This document shows, one piece after another, positions 1 through 8,923 of a DNA stretch of 64,000 nucleotides (position 1 is its first letter; each line of letters starts with the position of its first letter). The position numbers and the translations under genes are program-made. The notes beneath the pieces are model-generated. The model did not search any database. It was not told the origin of the DNA and saw only the letters and a list, made by a program, of their open reading frames with translations. This stretch comes from Egicoccus sp. AB-alg6-2 (GTDB lineage: Bacteria > Actinomycetota > Nitriliruptoria > Nitriliruptorales > Nitriliruptoraceae). Where the stretch lies: assembly GCF_041821025.1 (NCBI RefSeq), contig NZ_JBGUAY010000003.1, positions 429,969 to 493,968 of the forward strand. Reading direction: 5' to 3'.

Positions 1-467
1 GCGTGCCAGCGGCGGTCGGTGGGCTGGGGGTCGACCGCCGACGGCGGCGGCACCGGCGCGATCGCCACGGGTGCCGGGGGCGGCACGACGGGGGCGTCGA
101 GCAGCAGCACCGTCAGCGGAGCGAGCTCCAGGCCCTGGGCCCGCGCCGCGTCCCCGAGGGCGGCGTCGGCCACCGGAGGCTCGGGCGGCGCATCGGGCGC
201 CAGCGGCAGCTCCCACCGCAGCTGCACGTGGGGGACGCCCAGTACCCCGATCGTGTCGTGGAACCGTGCGATCCAGCGGGCGACGTCCGCCGCATCGGGC
301 GGGTCGATCAGATCCAGGGTGTTGCCGTCGCGGAAGTCGGGCCGCGAGGGGGTGCGGACGGTGACGTGGTCGCGGGCGTAGGTCACGAGCGAACGTCCCG
401 AGAGCGACACGCGACACACGGCCAGTCCCAGCCGTTCGTCGACCCGCCGCAGGCCGCCGCCGGTCAC
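1..467 (-). CDS. Protein of unknown function, possibly GNAT-like (C-terminus beyond window)
   Basis: An open minus-strand frame begins at a GTG and runs off the left edge, giving about 155 residues. An in-frame TGA lies four codons upstream of the GTG, so the start cannot be much earlier. The N-terminal part contains RPDFRDGNTLDLIDPP and a WIARFHDTIG stretch that recall the N-terminal half of some actinobacterial GNAT acetyltransferases. No acetyl-CoA-binding loop is visible in the part present, so this is a weak resemblance only. The residues nearest the edge are rich in proline and alanine. It lies 34 bases downstream of lysA on the same strand and may be co-transcribed with it. Confidence 0.5.
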   Translation of the reverse strand, partial: MTGGGLRRVDERLGLAVCRVSLSGRSLVTYARDHVTVRTPSRPDFRDGNTLDLIDPPDAADVARWIARFHDTIGVLGVPHVQLRWELPLAPDAPPEPPVADAALGDAARAQGLELAPLTVLLLDAPVVPPPAPVAIAPVPPPSAVDPQPTDRRWH

Positions 468-501
468 GTCGTCGCCCGAACGTCAGCGCCGCGGCGCCCG
501 C

Positions 502-1809
502 TCATGGAAGGGGGACGTCGCGGGCGACGAGGTCGTCGAGGGTCTCGCGCCGGATGATGGTGCGCACCTCGCCGTCGCGTACCAGGACGGCGGCGGGGCG
601 TGGCAGCCGGTTGTAGTTGGACGCCATCGACTCCGTGTACGCGCCGGTGGCCGCAACGGCGAGGAGGTCGCCGACCGCCACGTCGCTGGGCAGTGCCGCG
701 TGCTCGCGTACGAGGTCGCCCGATTCGCAGTGCTTGCCGACCACCGTGGTCGAGATCGGTTCGTCGGCACCGGAACGGTTGGCGAGCGCCACCTCGTGCT
801 GGGCGTCGTAGAGCGCGGGACGGATGTTGTCGGACATGCCCCCGTCGACGCTGACGTAGGTGCGCAGGCCCGGCAGGACCTTGATCGTGCCGACCTCGTA
901 GAGGGTGAGCGTGGAGGGACCCACGATGGCGCGGCCGGGCTCGACGACCAGCCGCGGCCGCGGGAGGTCCAGACGCGCGCAGCGGTCGTCGACGGCGCGC
1001 AGCACCGCCTCGCCGTAGCGGGCCACCTCGACGGGGTGGTCCTCGTGGGTGTAGCGGATGCCCATGCCGCCCCCGAGGTTGAGCTCGGTGAGCGTGATGC
1101 CGAGTTCGTCGCGCCACCGGGCCAGCAGGTCGAGTGCGACCTCGGCGTTGGCGACGAACGGGTCGGTTCCGAAGATCTGCGACCCGATGTGGGCGTGGAT
1201 GCCGACCACGTCGACGTGCGCCAGGTCACGGGCGGTGATCACGGCACGGTCGGCAAGGCCGAGCGACAGCGTGAACCCGAACTTCGAGTCGTCGTGGCCG
1301 GTGCGCACGTAGTCGTGGGTGTGGGCGTCGATGCCGGGCGTGATGCGTAGCCACACGGTCGCGACGGTGTCCCGGTCGGCCGCGAGCTTCTCGAGCCGTT
1401 CGAGCTCCTCGAACGAGTCGACGACGATCCGGCCGACCCCGACCTCGAGCGCCCGGTCGAGCTCGTCCAGCGACTTGTTGTTGCCGTGTAGGACGATGTT
1501 GGCGGGATCGACGCCAGCGACCAGCGCGGTGTGCAGCTCGCCGCCGGACACCACGTCGATGAGCAGCCCCTCCTGGTCGACGACCTGGAGGACGCCGATC
1601 GTGCACCACGCCTTCGATGCGTAGGCCACCTCGACACCGGGGAACCCGTCCCGGTAGCGGCGGCACCGCTCGCGCAGGTCCGCCTCGTCGACCACCCACA
1701 GCGGGGTGCCGTGTGATCGGGCGAGCTCGGTCATCGCGACCCCGCCGACGCGCAGCACGCCACCATCGTCGCGTTCAGCGGTCAGCGGCCAGGGGCCAGG
1801 GGAAGTCAT
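502..1809 (-). CDS. lysA: Diaminopimelate decarboxylase
   Basis: This 435-residue fold-III PLP enzyme makes L-lysine and CO2 from meso-diaminopimelate in the cytoplasm, the last step of lysine synthesis. The PLP lysine lies in YASKAW near residue 66. The glycine-rich phosphate loop LNLGGGMG and the VEPGRAIVG motif follow in order. The substrate-binding HCESGD cysteine motif and a C-terminal AYTESMASNYNRLPRP segment complete the family pattern. Length is normal. The ATG start lies four bases after the argS stop, so the two genes are very probably co-transcribed, an arrangement known in other actinobacteria. Confidence 0.97.
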   Translation of the reverse strand: MTSPGPWPLTAERDDGGVLRVGGVAMTELARSHGTPLWVVDEADLRERCRRYRDGFPGVEVAYASKAWCTIGVLQVVDQEGLLIDVVSGGELHTALVAGVDPANIVLHGNNKSLDELDRALEVGVGRIVVDSFEELERLEKLAADRDTVATVWLRITPGIDAHTHDYVRTGHDDSKFGFTLSLGLADRAVITARDLAHVDVVGIHAHIGSQIFGTDPFVANAEVALDLLARWRDELGITLTELNLGGGMGIRYTHEDHPVEVARYGEAVLRAVDDRCARLDLPRPRLVVEPGRAIVGPSTLTLYEVGTIKVLPGLRTYVSVDGGMSDNIRPALYDAQHEVALANRSGADEPISTTVVGKHCESGDLVREHAALPSDVAVGDLLAVAATGAYTESMASNYNRLPRPAAVLVRDGEVRTIIRRETLDDLVARDVPLP

Positions 1810-1812
1810 GGC

Positions 1813-3594
1813 TCACATCCGTTCGGGTGCGCTCACGCGCAGCAGCGCCAGCGCGTTCGCCAGCACCTGCTTGGCCGCGACCGCGAGCCAGTAGCGGGCC
1901 TGCCCCAGCGGCTCGTCGCCCTCGACGAGCACGCGGCACTCGGCGTAGAAGCGGTGGAAGGTGCCGGCCAACTCCTCGGCGTAGCGGGCCAGGCGCTGGG
2001 TGGCGCGCAGGTCGGCGGCGTCGTCGACGACCAGGGGGAGCTGTGCCATCGCGGTCAGCAACTCGAGTTCGGCGGGATGGGTCAGCCGGGACAGGTCGGC
2101 CGACTCGAGGCTGCCGTGGTCGAAGTTGCGCTCGTCCGCGGTGCGGATCAGCGAGTTGATGCGTGCGTGGGCGTACTGGACGTAGTAGACCGGGTTCTCC
2201 ATGGACTGCTGCGCGACGACGTCGAGGTCGAAGTCCACGGTCGTGTCGAGGCCCTGCCGCAGGAAGTGGTAGCGGGTGACGTCGGGGCCGACCTCCTCGA
2301 CCACCTCGTCGAGCGCCACCATCTCGCCGGTGCGCTTGGACATGCGCACCGGTTCGCCGCCCCGCTGCAGGTTCACCATCTGGCCGATGCGGACCTCGAC
2401 CCGGTCGCGGGGGATGCCGAGGCACTCGGCGGCCGCGAGCAGACGTCCGACGTAGCCGTGGTGGTCCGCACCGAGCAGGTAGTACAGCCTCGCCCCGCCA
2501 CCGGCTCCGCTGGCGCTCGCCCGCGTCCACTTGTCCCGCATGTAGGCGCAGTCGGCGGCGAAGTAGGTGGGACGCCCGTCGGAGCGGACGATGACCCGGT
2601 CCTTGTCGTCGCCGAAGTCCCCAGTGCGCAGGAAGGTGGCGCCGTCCTGCTCGTAGGTACGGCCGTCGGCCTTCAGCTGACCGATCGTGGCCTCGATGGC
2701 GCCGCGGTCGTGCAGGGTGCGCTCGGAGAACCAGACGTCGAAGTCGACCCCGAGCTGATGCATCTGGGCCGCGATGCGCCGCCGCATCGCCTCGACCGCC
2801 AGCACCCCGACCCGGGCGCCGATGCGCGGGTCGACCCGCGGATCGGCGCTGGCGGCCGCGTCCTCGACCAGCTCGCCGCCTGCTCCGCCCTCGTGCTCGA
2901 CCCCACCACCGAACGCGATGTCGACGTCGGGAATCTCCTCGAAGACCGCCTCGCCGTGCTGTTCGCGCAGCTCGGCGGCGAGCTCGGGGATGTAGCTGCC
3001 CCGGTAGTGGTCGTCGCCGAGGGGCAGTCCGCGTGCGGTCAGGACCACGCTCTCGCCGAAGCGACGGATCTGTTCGCCGGCGTCGTTCACGTAGTACTCG
3101 CGCACCACCTCGTGGCCGTCCGCTTCCAGCAGTGCGGCGATCGCGTCGCCGGTGGCCGCCCACCGGCCGGCGCCGACGTGCAAGGGGCCGGTCGGGTTGG
3201 CGGAGACGAACTCGACGTTGACGGACTCGCGCTCCTCCGGCGCACGCTGGCGGCGCCCGAACGTGTCGCCGGCGGCGACCACGCGCCGGACGAGGTCTTC
3301 GTGGTAGCGGTGCGCGAGCCGGAAGTTGACGAAGCCGGGTCCGGCGATGTCCACCGAGGCGACGGCGTCCGGGAGCTCGAGGTGGTCGACCAGTGCCTGG
3401 GCGATCTCGCGCGGCGGACGCTTCGCCGGCTTGGCGAGCCGCAGCGGCGCGGTCGTCGCCCAGTCGCCGTGCTCGGCCTGGCGGGGGCGCTCGAGTTCGG
3501 CGTCCGTCTCGGGCAGTCCCGCGGCCAGGAGCGCGGCACGGATGCGTGCGCCGAGATCGGCGAGGACGGGATCGAGGAGTTCAGGACGGGCCAT
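1813..3594 (-). CDS. argS: Arginyl-tRNA synthetase
   Basis: This 593-residue class I aminoacyl-tRNA synthetase charges tRNA-Arg in the cytoplasm. The N-terminal Add-1 domain, expected to contact the tRNA D-loop, occupies roughly the first 110 residues. The HIGH-type signature appears as NPTGPLHVGAGRW and the KMSKS-type loop as VRMSKRTGEMVAL. The all-alpha anticodon-binding DALR domain ends the protein with YARINSL-like and LANALALLRV helices. The ATG start is followed by a normal family N-terminus. It is the promoter-proximal gene of an argS-lysA pair. A tRNA-Arg(CCG) gene lies about 600 bases away on the other strand. Confidence 0.97.
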   Translation of the reverse strand: MARPELLDPVLADLGARIRAALLAAGLPETDAELERPRQAEHGDWATTAPLRLAKPAKRPPREIAQALVDHLELPDAVASVDIAGPGFVNFRLAHRYHEDLVRRVVAAGDTFGRRQRAPEERESVNVEFVSANPTGPLHVGAGRWAATGDAIAALLEADGHEVVREYYVNDAGEQIRRFGESVVLTARGLPLGDDHYRGSYIPELAAELREQHGEAVFEEIPDVDIAFGGGVEHEGGAGGELVEDAAASADPRVDPRIGARVGVLAVEAMRRRIAAQMHQLGVDFDVWFSERTLHDRGAIEATIGQLKADGRTYEQDGATFLRTGDFGDDKDRVIVRSDGRPTYFAADCAYMRDKWTRASASGAGGGARLYYLLGADHHGYVGRLLAAAECLGIPRDRVEVRIGQMVNLQRGGEPVRMSKRTGEMVALDEVVEEVGPDVTRYHFLRQGLDTTVDFDLDVVAQQSMENPVYYVQYAHARINSLIRTADERNFDHGSLESADLSRLTHPAELELLTAMAQLPLVVDDAADLRATQRLARYAEELAGTFHRFYAECRVLVEGDEPLGQARYWLAVAAKQVLANALALLRVSAPERM

Positions 3595-3643
3595 GCGCGG
3601 GCTTTCGGGAACGCCGGATCGGAAGGCCGACGCTACCCGAGCG

Positions 3644-4066
3644 TCAGGGGCGTCCGGCCGCGAGGCGTTCGATCGTCTCGATCAGGTCGATGGGATCGAA
3701 CGGCTTGGTGATGTAGGCATCGCCGCCGATCGCGAACCCGCGCGCGAGATCGGCCTGCTGAGCACGGGCGGAGACGAAGACGATCGGCGTGTGCGCGATG
3801 TCGGGGTCGGCGCGCACGGCTTCGCACACCTGGAAGCCGTCGAGCTCGGGCATCATGACGTCGAGGAGCACCACCTCGGGCCGTTCGGCGCGAATCGTCG
3901 CGAGCGCCGCGTTGCCGTTCTCGGCGGTCAGGACGTCGTGCCCTTCCATCTCGAGGTTGAGTTGGAGCAACCGCAGGATCGTGGGGTCGTCATCGACCGC
4001 GAGCACCCGAGCCACGTCGTCCACCTCCATCGCATCGGACGCTATCCCCTTCGGTTCGCGGAACAT
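3644..4066 (-). CDS. Receiver-only response regulator (CheY-like)
   Basis: This 140-residue protein is a single phosphoacceptor receiver domain with no output domain. The acidic pair lies in VLAVDDDPT, the phosphorylatable aspartate in VVLLDVMMPELDGF, the conserved threonine or serine position in IVFVSARAQ, and the lysine in YITKPFDP. AGGTGA followed by AAGGA precedes the ATG, supporting this start, although an internal ATG 12 codons later is possible. Such proteins relay phosphate or act by protein contact. No cognate kinase is adjacent, so its pathway is unknown. It lies upstream of argS in the same direction, about 50 bases away. Confidence 0.9.
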   Translation of the reverse strand: MFREPKGIASDAMEVDDVARVLAVDDDPTILRLLQLNLEMEGHDVLTAENGNAALATIRAERPEVVLLDVMMPELDGFQVCEAVRADPDIAHTPIVFVSARAQQADLARGFAIGGDAYITKPFDPIDLIETIERLAAGRP

Positions 4067-4189
4067 CTTCCTTCACCTGCGGTTCTTCCGTACGCGCTCG
4101 GGCCGCGCGTTCGGGCCGATCGGCGCGCGTGCTACCTTCGGTGGCCGCGTCCGCGACCCACCGACCGGTGGCGCCACGACGCCTTGCAC

Positions 4190-4261
4190 GCCCCCGTAGC
4201 TCAGTGGATAGAGCACTGGCCTCCGGAGCCAGAAGCGTAGGTTCGATTCCTACCGGGGGTA
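4190..4261 (+). tRNA. tRNA-Arg (anticodon CCG)
   Basis: The sequence folds as a standard cloverleaf. The 7-bp acceptor stem is GCCCCCG with CGGGGGT, giving a G-U pair at the end. The D arm is GCTC/GAGC, the anticodon stem CTGGC/GCCAG with loop CTCCGGA, and the T arm GTAGG/CCTAC with loop TTCGATT. Anticodon CCG reads the arginine codon CGG, which is common in a genome of this composition. The discriminator base is A. The CCA end is not encoded and must be added after transcription. Confidence 0.97.
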
Positions 4262-4273
4262 CCCGTACGACCC

Positions 4274-4313
4274 GAGCCGCCGAGCGCCCCGTTCCCGGTG
4301 AGCCCGGCGGCTC
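4274..4313 (+). terminator. Possible hairpin terminator after tRNA-Arg
   Basis: GAGCCGCCG and CGGCGGCTC form a perfect 9-bp stem separated by 22 bases, starting 12 bases after the tRNA. No T tract follows, which is common in high-GC actinobacteria. The remaining roughly 285 bases up to the next gene (4314-4598) show no convincing gene. The only frame there is a short basic one at 4298-4435 with no family features. Confidence 0.4.
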
Positions 4314-4598
4314 TCGTCGTTCGCCGCGCATCATGCCGCACCATCGACGTGTTCGGCCGGCATCGCCGGCACCGCACCGTCACGGTGGACGCCGACCTGC
4401 CGCCGACGGGCAGGCACCGGCTGGCAGCGCGCTAGACGGCCACCTGGCGCCGAATGCCTGAAGTGCGCAGCGTGCGTCACGATCGACGGGTTCACTTTCG
4501 TCGAGGATTCCGCTCATGCGCTCGGTGAACGGGATGCGCCGCTCCCGTCCGGGTGCGCGGTGCCGCTTCACGCTTCAGCCCGCGAGGTGGGAAGCGCC

Positions 4599-5258
4599 TC
4601 AGCCCATCCTGGCGGCGAGCCACTTGGGGTCCAGGCGGCGCCGACGGCGCAGCCCGGCCGCCGCCAGCTCCGTGTCGAGTTGCGTCTCGTCGAGCAGCTC
4701 TGCCGTGAAGGCCTGCGTCCACGCGCGCCCGTCCAGTTCGTAGGTCACGGACGCGTCGAACACCCGCCCCCGCTGGGCCAGGACCCGGAACCTGACCATC
4801 ACGTCGCCGATCGGGCCGTCACCGTCGGCGAGGCCGCCGATCACGTCCGGGCTCCAGTGCTCGATGTAGGCCGTCCCCTCGACCGCCAGATGCCGGGCGA
4901 CCGCGTCGAGGAACGCGCGACGCTGGACCGGATCGGCCACGTTCACGAGATGGCTGGCCAGCACCACGGCGTCGAAGCGACGGCCGAGGCGCAGCTCCTC
5001 GATGCTGGCCTCGACGGCCGCCACCGCGTCGTCGAGGTGCGCCAGCATCCCCTGCGACTCGTCGACGCCGACGACCTCGTGCCCGCGCGCGGCGAGTGCG
5101 TTGGCGAGCCGCCCCACACCGCAGCCGAGGTCGAGCACCGACGCCCCGGCAGCGAGGTGGTCCAGGACCGGACCGAACCCGCGCTCCGCGGGGATCGCGA
5201 GGTACACCGGCACCGGCGAGCCGTCCGGGGCGACCTCGCCTCCGCCTGTCCGGGGCAC
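4599..5258 (-). CDS. Class I SAM-dependent methyltransferase
   Basis: This protein of about 219 residues has the Rossmann-type methyltransferase core. Motif I is VLDLGCGVGRLA, followed by the acidic residue of VVGVDES, then the motif VI-like FDAVVLASHLVNV and an AYIEHWSPD strand. The substrate is not apparent. The chosen GTG lies one base after the stop of the upstream DUF1206 gene, which avoids the 44-base overlap required by an upstream ATG at 5303. The two genes are probably one operon. The methyltransferase fold is clear; a specific role would be a guess. Confidence 0.85.
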   Translation of the reverse strand: MPRTGGGEVAPDGSPVPVYLAIPAERGFGPVLDHLAAGASVLDLGCGVGRLANALAARGHEVVGVDESQGMLAHLDDAVAAVEASIEELRLGRRFDAVVLASHLVNVADPVQRRAFLDAVARHLAVEGTAYIEHWSPDVIGGLADGDGPIGDVMVRFRVLAQRGRVFDASVTYELDGRAWTQAFTAELLDETQLDTELAAAGLRRRRRLDPKWLAARMG

Positions 5259-5259
5259 G

Positions 5260-6078
5260 TCAGTCCGCGCGGGCGGGCCGGACGAACCGGGCTTCGACCC
5301 CACAGAAGCAGCCGTACAGGACCAGTCCGAGTCCGAGAAGGATGAGCGCCACGGTCCCGTAGGGCGCCGCGGCCACCTCCTGCAGGGCGGCGTCGAGGCC
5401 GACGCCCGTCTCCGGGTCGTGGCGCCAGGCGGCGATGGCCACGAACCCGCCGGCCACCAGGAACACCACGCCCCGGGCCAGGTGTCCGATGCGCCCCAGC
5501 CACTCCAGGCGCCGACGGGTGCCGCCGCTGACGCCGTGGAAGTCGAGGTGGTCGCGGAACCCGCACGTCCAGCCCTCGCGCAACTGCACGATGCCGACGA
5601 TCACGATGACGACGCCGACCGCCATGACCGCCCACGTCCCACCGGGTGCGGCCAGCACCGTGGCCGTCAGGCTCTCCTCCGTCCCACCGCCCTCGTCCCC
5701 GACACCGAAGGCCTCGCGCCAGGCCAGGACGGACAGCAACCCGTACAGGACCGCCCGGACCGCGAACGTGATCCTGGCGAGCCAGTCGGGCAGCGAACTG
5801 TTCGCGGCGGCCGTGCCACGGAAGGTCTGGACCGCCCGGAACAGCGCGTACCCCGTGAGTCCCAGGGCCAGGGCGAACACCAGGATGCGCCCGAACGGCT
5901 GCTGCGACACGGCGTTGATGGCGCCCTGCTGGCTCGCGTCCTCCCCGCCACCTCCGCCGAGGGCCAACTGCACCGCGAGGACGCCGACGACGCTGTAGAG
6001 CACGCCCTTCGCCGCGAACCCCGCTCGCGCGAGCCCGTCGACGGTCCGCTCCTCGCCCGCTGTCGTCGACGCGTCCAC
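5260..6078 (-). CDS. DUF1206 integral membrane protein
   Basis: This 272-residue protein is built of three similar units of paired transmembrane helices, each opening with an Arg-Ala-Gly-(Phe)-Ala-like motif before GVLYSVVGVLAV, AVLYGLLSVLAW and GVVFLVAGGFVA. This three-fold repeat is the layout of the DUF1206 family, whose function is unknown. Loops carry glycine- and acid-rich linkers (GGGGGED, GDEGGGTEE). The start is GTG, with AGGAG about ten bases upstream. It lies directly upstream of the methyltransferase gene and is divergent from the cbs gene, with 155 bases of shared promoter region. Confidence 0.85.
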   Translation of the reverse strand: MDASTTAGEERTVDGLARAGFAAKGVLYSVVGVLAVQLALGGGGGEDASQQGAINAVSQQPFGRILVFALALGLTGYALFRAVQTFRGTAAANSSLPDWLARITFAVRAVLYGLLSVLAWREAFGVGDEGGGTEESLTATVLAAPGGTWAVMAVGVVIVIVGIVQLREGWTCGFRDHLDFHGVSGGTRRRLEWLGRIGHLARGVVFLVAGGFVAIAAWRHDPETGVGLDAALQEVAAAPYGTVALILLGLGLVLYGCFCGVEARFVRPARAD

Positions 6079-6233
6079 CGCTCGTGCTCCTGTCCGATGG
6101 CTGTTCGTAGCACGACGGGCGGACGTCGTGCGTCCCGACGTTCGCCCGAAGGCACCTGACTACCCTCGGCGCCGCCCCCGCCACGCAGGCCCGCGTCCGG
6201 GGCGCCAGCCGCCCCCGTCTTCCCGAGGACCCC

Positions 6234-7712
6234 ATGGCCGCCCCCATCGACGTCGCCGACCGCTCGATCTACACGCGCACGCTCGGCATCGCGCACGACC
6301 CGCTCACGGGACCGCACCGGCCGGTCGACGAACGCGGACGCGAGGTCGCCCCCGACCTGCTCGCGCTGATGGGTGAAACGCCGCTGGTGCGGCTCGACCG
6401 GCTCTCCCGTGCCGTGCCGCCGACGCTCATCGCCAAGCTCGAGATGCTCAATCCCGGCGGAAGCGTGAAGGACCGCATCGGCATCGCCATGGTCGAGGCG
6501 GCCGAAGCCGCCGGCGTCCTCAAGCCCGGTGGCACCATCGTCGAGCCCACCTCGGGCAACACCGGCGTCGGCCTCGCGATCGCCGCCGCCCGCAAGGGCT
6601 ACCGGTGCGTGTTCGTGGTGCCCGACAAGGTCAGCACCGACAAGATCTCGCTGATGCGGGCCTACGGCGCGGAGGTCGTGGTCTGCCCCACCTCGGTCGA
6701 GCCGGACGACCCCCGCTCCTACTACTCGGTGTCCGACCGGCTGGCGGCCCAGCCGAACGCGTTCAAGCCGAACCAGTACTTCAACCAGGCCAACCCGCAG
6801 ACCCACGTCTTCTCGACCGGTCCGGAGTTGTGGCGGCAGACCAACGGCCTCATCGACGCCTTCGTCTGTGGCGTCGGCACCGGCGGGACCGCCACCGGCG
6901 TCGGCCGCTACCTCAAGGAGCGCAAGCCGGACGTGCAGGTCGTCGGCGCGGACCCCGAGGGCTCGCTGTACTCCGGCGACGAGATCCACACCTACCTCGT
7001 CGAGGGCATCGGCGAGGACTTCTGGCCCGAAACGTTCGACCCGGGAATCGTCGACCACTGGTACCGCGTCGGTGACCGCGACTCGTTCCTCACGGCCCGC
7101 CGCTGCGCCCGCGAGGAGGGCATCCTCGTCGGCGGATCGGGAGGCACGGCGCTGTGGGCGGCGCTCGAGTACGCCAAGGACCAGCCCGAGGACGCCACCA
7201 TCGTGGTGCTGCTGCCCGACTCCGGCCGGGGCTACCTGTCGAAGTTCTACGACGAGCGCTGGCTGGCCGAACACGGCTTCGTCGAGCACGCCTCGGGCAC
7301 CGGGACCGTCGGTGACGTCCTGCGCGCCAAGGGCGAGGACCTGCCGCCGCTGGTCCACCTGCACCCCGGCGAGCAGGTGGCCCAGGCGATCGCGCTGCTC
7401 AAGGAGTACGGCGTGTCGCAGATGCCGGTGTTCCGCGAGGGCGTGCACGACGACGCGACCGCGGACGACATCCTCGGCTCCGTCCGCGAGAACGCCCTGC
7501 TCGACGCCGCACTGCGCGATCCCGAGGCCATGAGCAAGCCGGTCATCGAGGTGATGCAGCCCCCGCTGGCGACGGCCTCGACCGACGACGCGCTCGACCA
7601 CGTGCTGGCCGGCCTGGCCACCGGCGCCCCCGCCATCGTCGTCCACGACGCCGGCCGCGCCATCGGTGTGCTGACCCGCGCCGACCTGCTCACCTTCCTC
7701 GCCGCACGCTGA
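6234..7712 (+). CDS. cbs: Cystathionine beta-synthase with C-terminal CBS domain pair
   Basis: This 492-residue fold-II PLP enzyme condenses serine with homocysteine to form cystathionine. The PLP lysine lies in GGSVKDRIG, the substrate loop is EPTSGNTGVGLAIAA, and the phosphate cup is GVGTGGTATGVGRYLK. After the catalytic domain (to about residue 345) come two CBS repeats, one around YGVSQMPVFREG and one near the end (ATGAPAIVVHDAGRAIGVLTRADLL). The CBS pair distinguishes it from plain cysteine synthase. It precedes the gamma-lyase/synthase gene by 11 bases, so together they form a transsulfuration operon. The direction of flux is inferred, not shown. Confidence 0.94.
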   Translation: MAAPIDVADRSIYTRTLGIAHDPLTGPHRPVDERGREVAPDLLALMGETPLVRLDRLSRAVPPTLIAKLEMLNPGGSVKDRIGIAMVEAAEAAGVLKPGGTIVEPTSGNTGVGLAIAAARKGYRCVFVVPDKVSTDKISLMRAYGAEVVVCPTSVEPDDPRSYYSVSDRLAAQPNAFKPNQYFNQANPQTHVFSTGPELWRQTNGLIDAFVCGVGTGGTATGVGRYLKERKPDVQVVGADPEGSLYSGDEIHTYLVEGIGEDFWPETFDPGIVDHWYRVGDRDSFLTARRCAREEGILVGGSGGTALWAALEYAKDQPEDATIVVLLPDSGRGYLSKFYDERWLAEHGFVEHASGTGTVGDVLRAKGEDLPPLVHLHPGEQVAQAIALLKEYGVSQMPVFREGVHDDATADDILGSVRENALLDAALRDPEAMSKPVIEVMQPPLATASTDDALDHVLAGLATGAPAIVVHDAGRAIGVLTRADLLTFLAAR

Positions 7713-7723
7713 AGGTCACCACC

Positions 7724-8848
7724 ATGCAGTTCGAAACCCGCGCCATCCACGTCGGTCAGGACCCCGACCCCCGCACGGGGGCGGTGGTGGTCCCGATCTA
7801 CCAGACGTCGACGTTCGCGCAGCCGGCCGTCGGTGAACACACCGGCTACGAGTACGCCCGCACCGGCAATCCCACGCGCACCGCGCTCCAGGAGTGCCTC
7901 GCCAGCCTCGAGGGCACCGAGCAGGCGGTCTGCTTCGCCTCGGGGATGGCCGCCGAGGACGCCATCCTGCGGCTGCTCGCCCCGGGCGACCACGTGATCA
8001 TGGCCAACGACGTCTACGGCGGCACGTGGCGCCTGATCACCAAGGTGCACGCCCGCTACGGCATCGAGGTGTCCGCGGTCGACATGACCGACCTCGATGC
8101 CGTCGCCGCCGCCTTCCGGCCGACCACCCGCTTCGTGTGGGCCGAGACGCCGTCGAACCCGTTGCTCAAGATCCTCGATCTCGCGGCGCTCGCCGAGCTC
8201 GCGCACGACCGTGATGCCTGGCTGGTCGCCGACAACACCTTCGCCACGCCGTACCTGCAGCGGCCCACCGAGTTCGGCGCCGACCTCGTCGTGCACTCGA
8301 CCACGAAGTACCTCGGCGGGCACTCCGACGTCGTCGGCGGGGCGGTGTGCACCGACGAACAGACCGCGGCGGACCTCGCCTTCCTCCAGAACGCGGTCGG
8401 GGCCGTGCCCGGCCCGTTCGACTCCTGGTTGACCCTGCGTGGCGTCAAGACGTTGGGCGTCCGCATGGAGAAGCACAGTGAGAACGCGGGGCGGATCGCG
8501 AACTACCTCGCCGGGCATGCCGCGGTCGAGCAGGTGCTCTACCCCGGGCTCGCCGACCACGCCGGCCACGACGTCGCCGCCCGGCAGATGAGCGCATTCG
8601 GCGGCATGGTGTCGTTCCGGGTCGCCGGGGGCGCCGACGCGGCACGACGCGTCGCGGAGCGCACGGAGCTGTTCTTCCTGGCCGAGTCGCTCGGTGGGGT
8701 CGAGAGCCTGATCGAGCACCCCGGCATCATGACCCACGCCTCGGTGGCGGGCACCGACCTCGAAGTGGCCGACGACCTGCTGCGGATCTCCGTCGGCATC
8801 GAGTCCGCCGACGACCTGCTCGCCGACCTCGAACGCGCGCTCGGCTGA
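7724..8848 (+). CDS. Cystathionine gamma-lyase or gamma-synthase
   Basis: This 374-residue protein belongs to the Cys/Met-metabolism PLP family. Visible hallmarks are TRAIHVGQDPDPRTGAVVVP at the N-terminus, YEYARTGNPTR, CFASGMAA, WLVADNTFATPY, the PLP lysine in VHSTTKYLGGHSDVVGG, and the SLGGVESLIEHPGIMTH loop. Gamma-lyases (cystathionine to cysteine) and gamma-synthases (cystathionine from O-acyl-homoserine) cannot be told apart here by eye. Co-transcription with a cystathionine beta-synthase favours reverse transsulfuration, giving homocysteine-to-cysteine conversion. The ATG lies 11 bases after the cbs stop. Confidence 0.92.
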   Translation: MQFETRAIHVGQDPDPRTGAVVVPIYQTSTFAQPAVGEHTGYEYARTGNPTRTALQECLASLEGTEQAVCFASGMAAEDAILRLLAPGDHVIMANDVYGGTWRLITKVHARYGIEVSAVDMTDLDAVAAAFRPTTRFVWAETPSNPLLKILDLAALAELAHDRDAWLVADNTFATPYLQRPTEFGADLVVHSTTKYLGGHSDVVGGAVCTDEQTAADLAFLQNAVGAVPGPFDSWLTLRGVKTLGVRMEKHSENAGRIANYLAGHAAVEQVLYPGLADHAGHDVAARQMSAFGGMVSFRVAGGADAARRVAERTELFFLAESLGGVESLIEHPGIMTHASVAGTDLEVADDLLRISVGIESADDLLADLERALG

Positions 8849-8923
8849 CGCGCGGCGGCGCAGGAAGCGCTGCAGTGCCCCCCGTCACCCGCCGATACCT
8901 GTGCTGACCGGGTCGGCCGGAAG

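Noticed and set aside
1954..3711. Open frame of 585 codons antisense to argS
   Set aside because: Valine/glycine/aspartate-rich shadow of argS with no recognisable motif.
4298..4435. Basic 45-codon frame after tRNA-Arg (start VSPAALVVRR, end GRHRLAAR)
   Set aside because: No ribosome site, overlaps the putative terminator, and no family resemblance; could still be a remnant.
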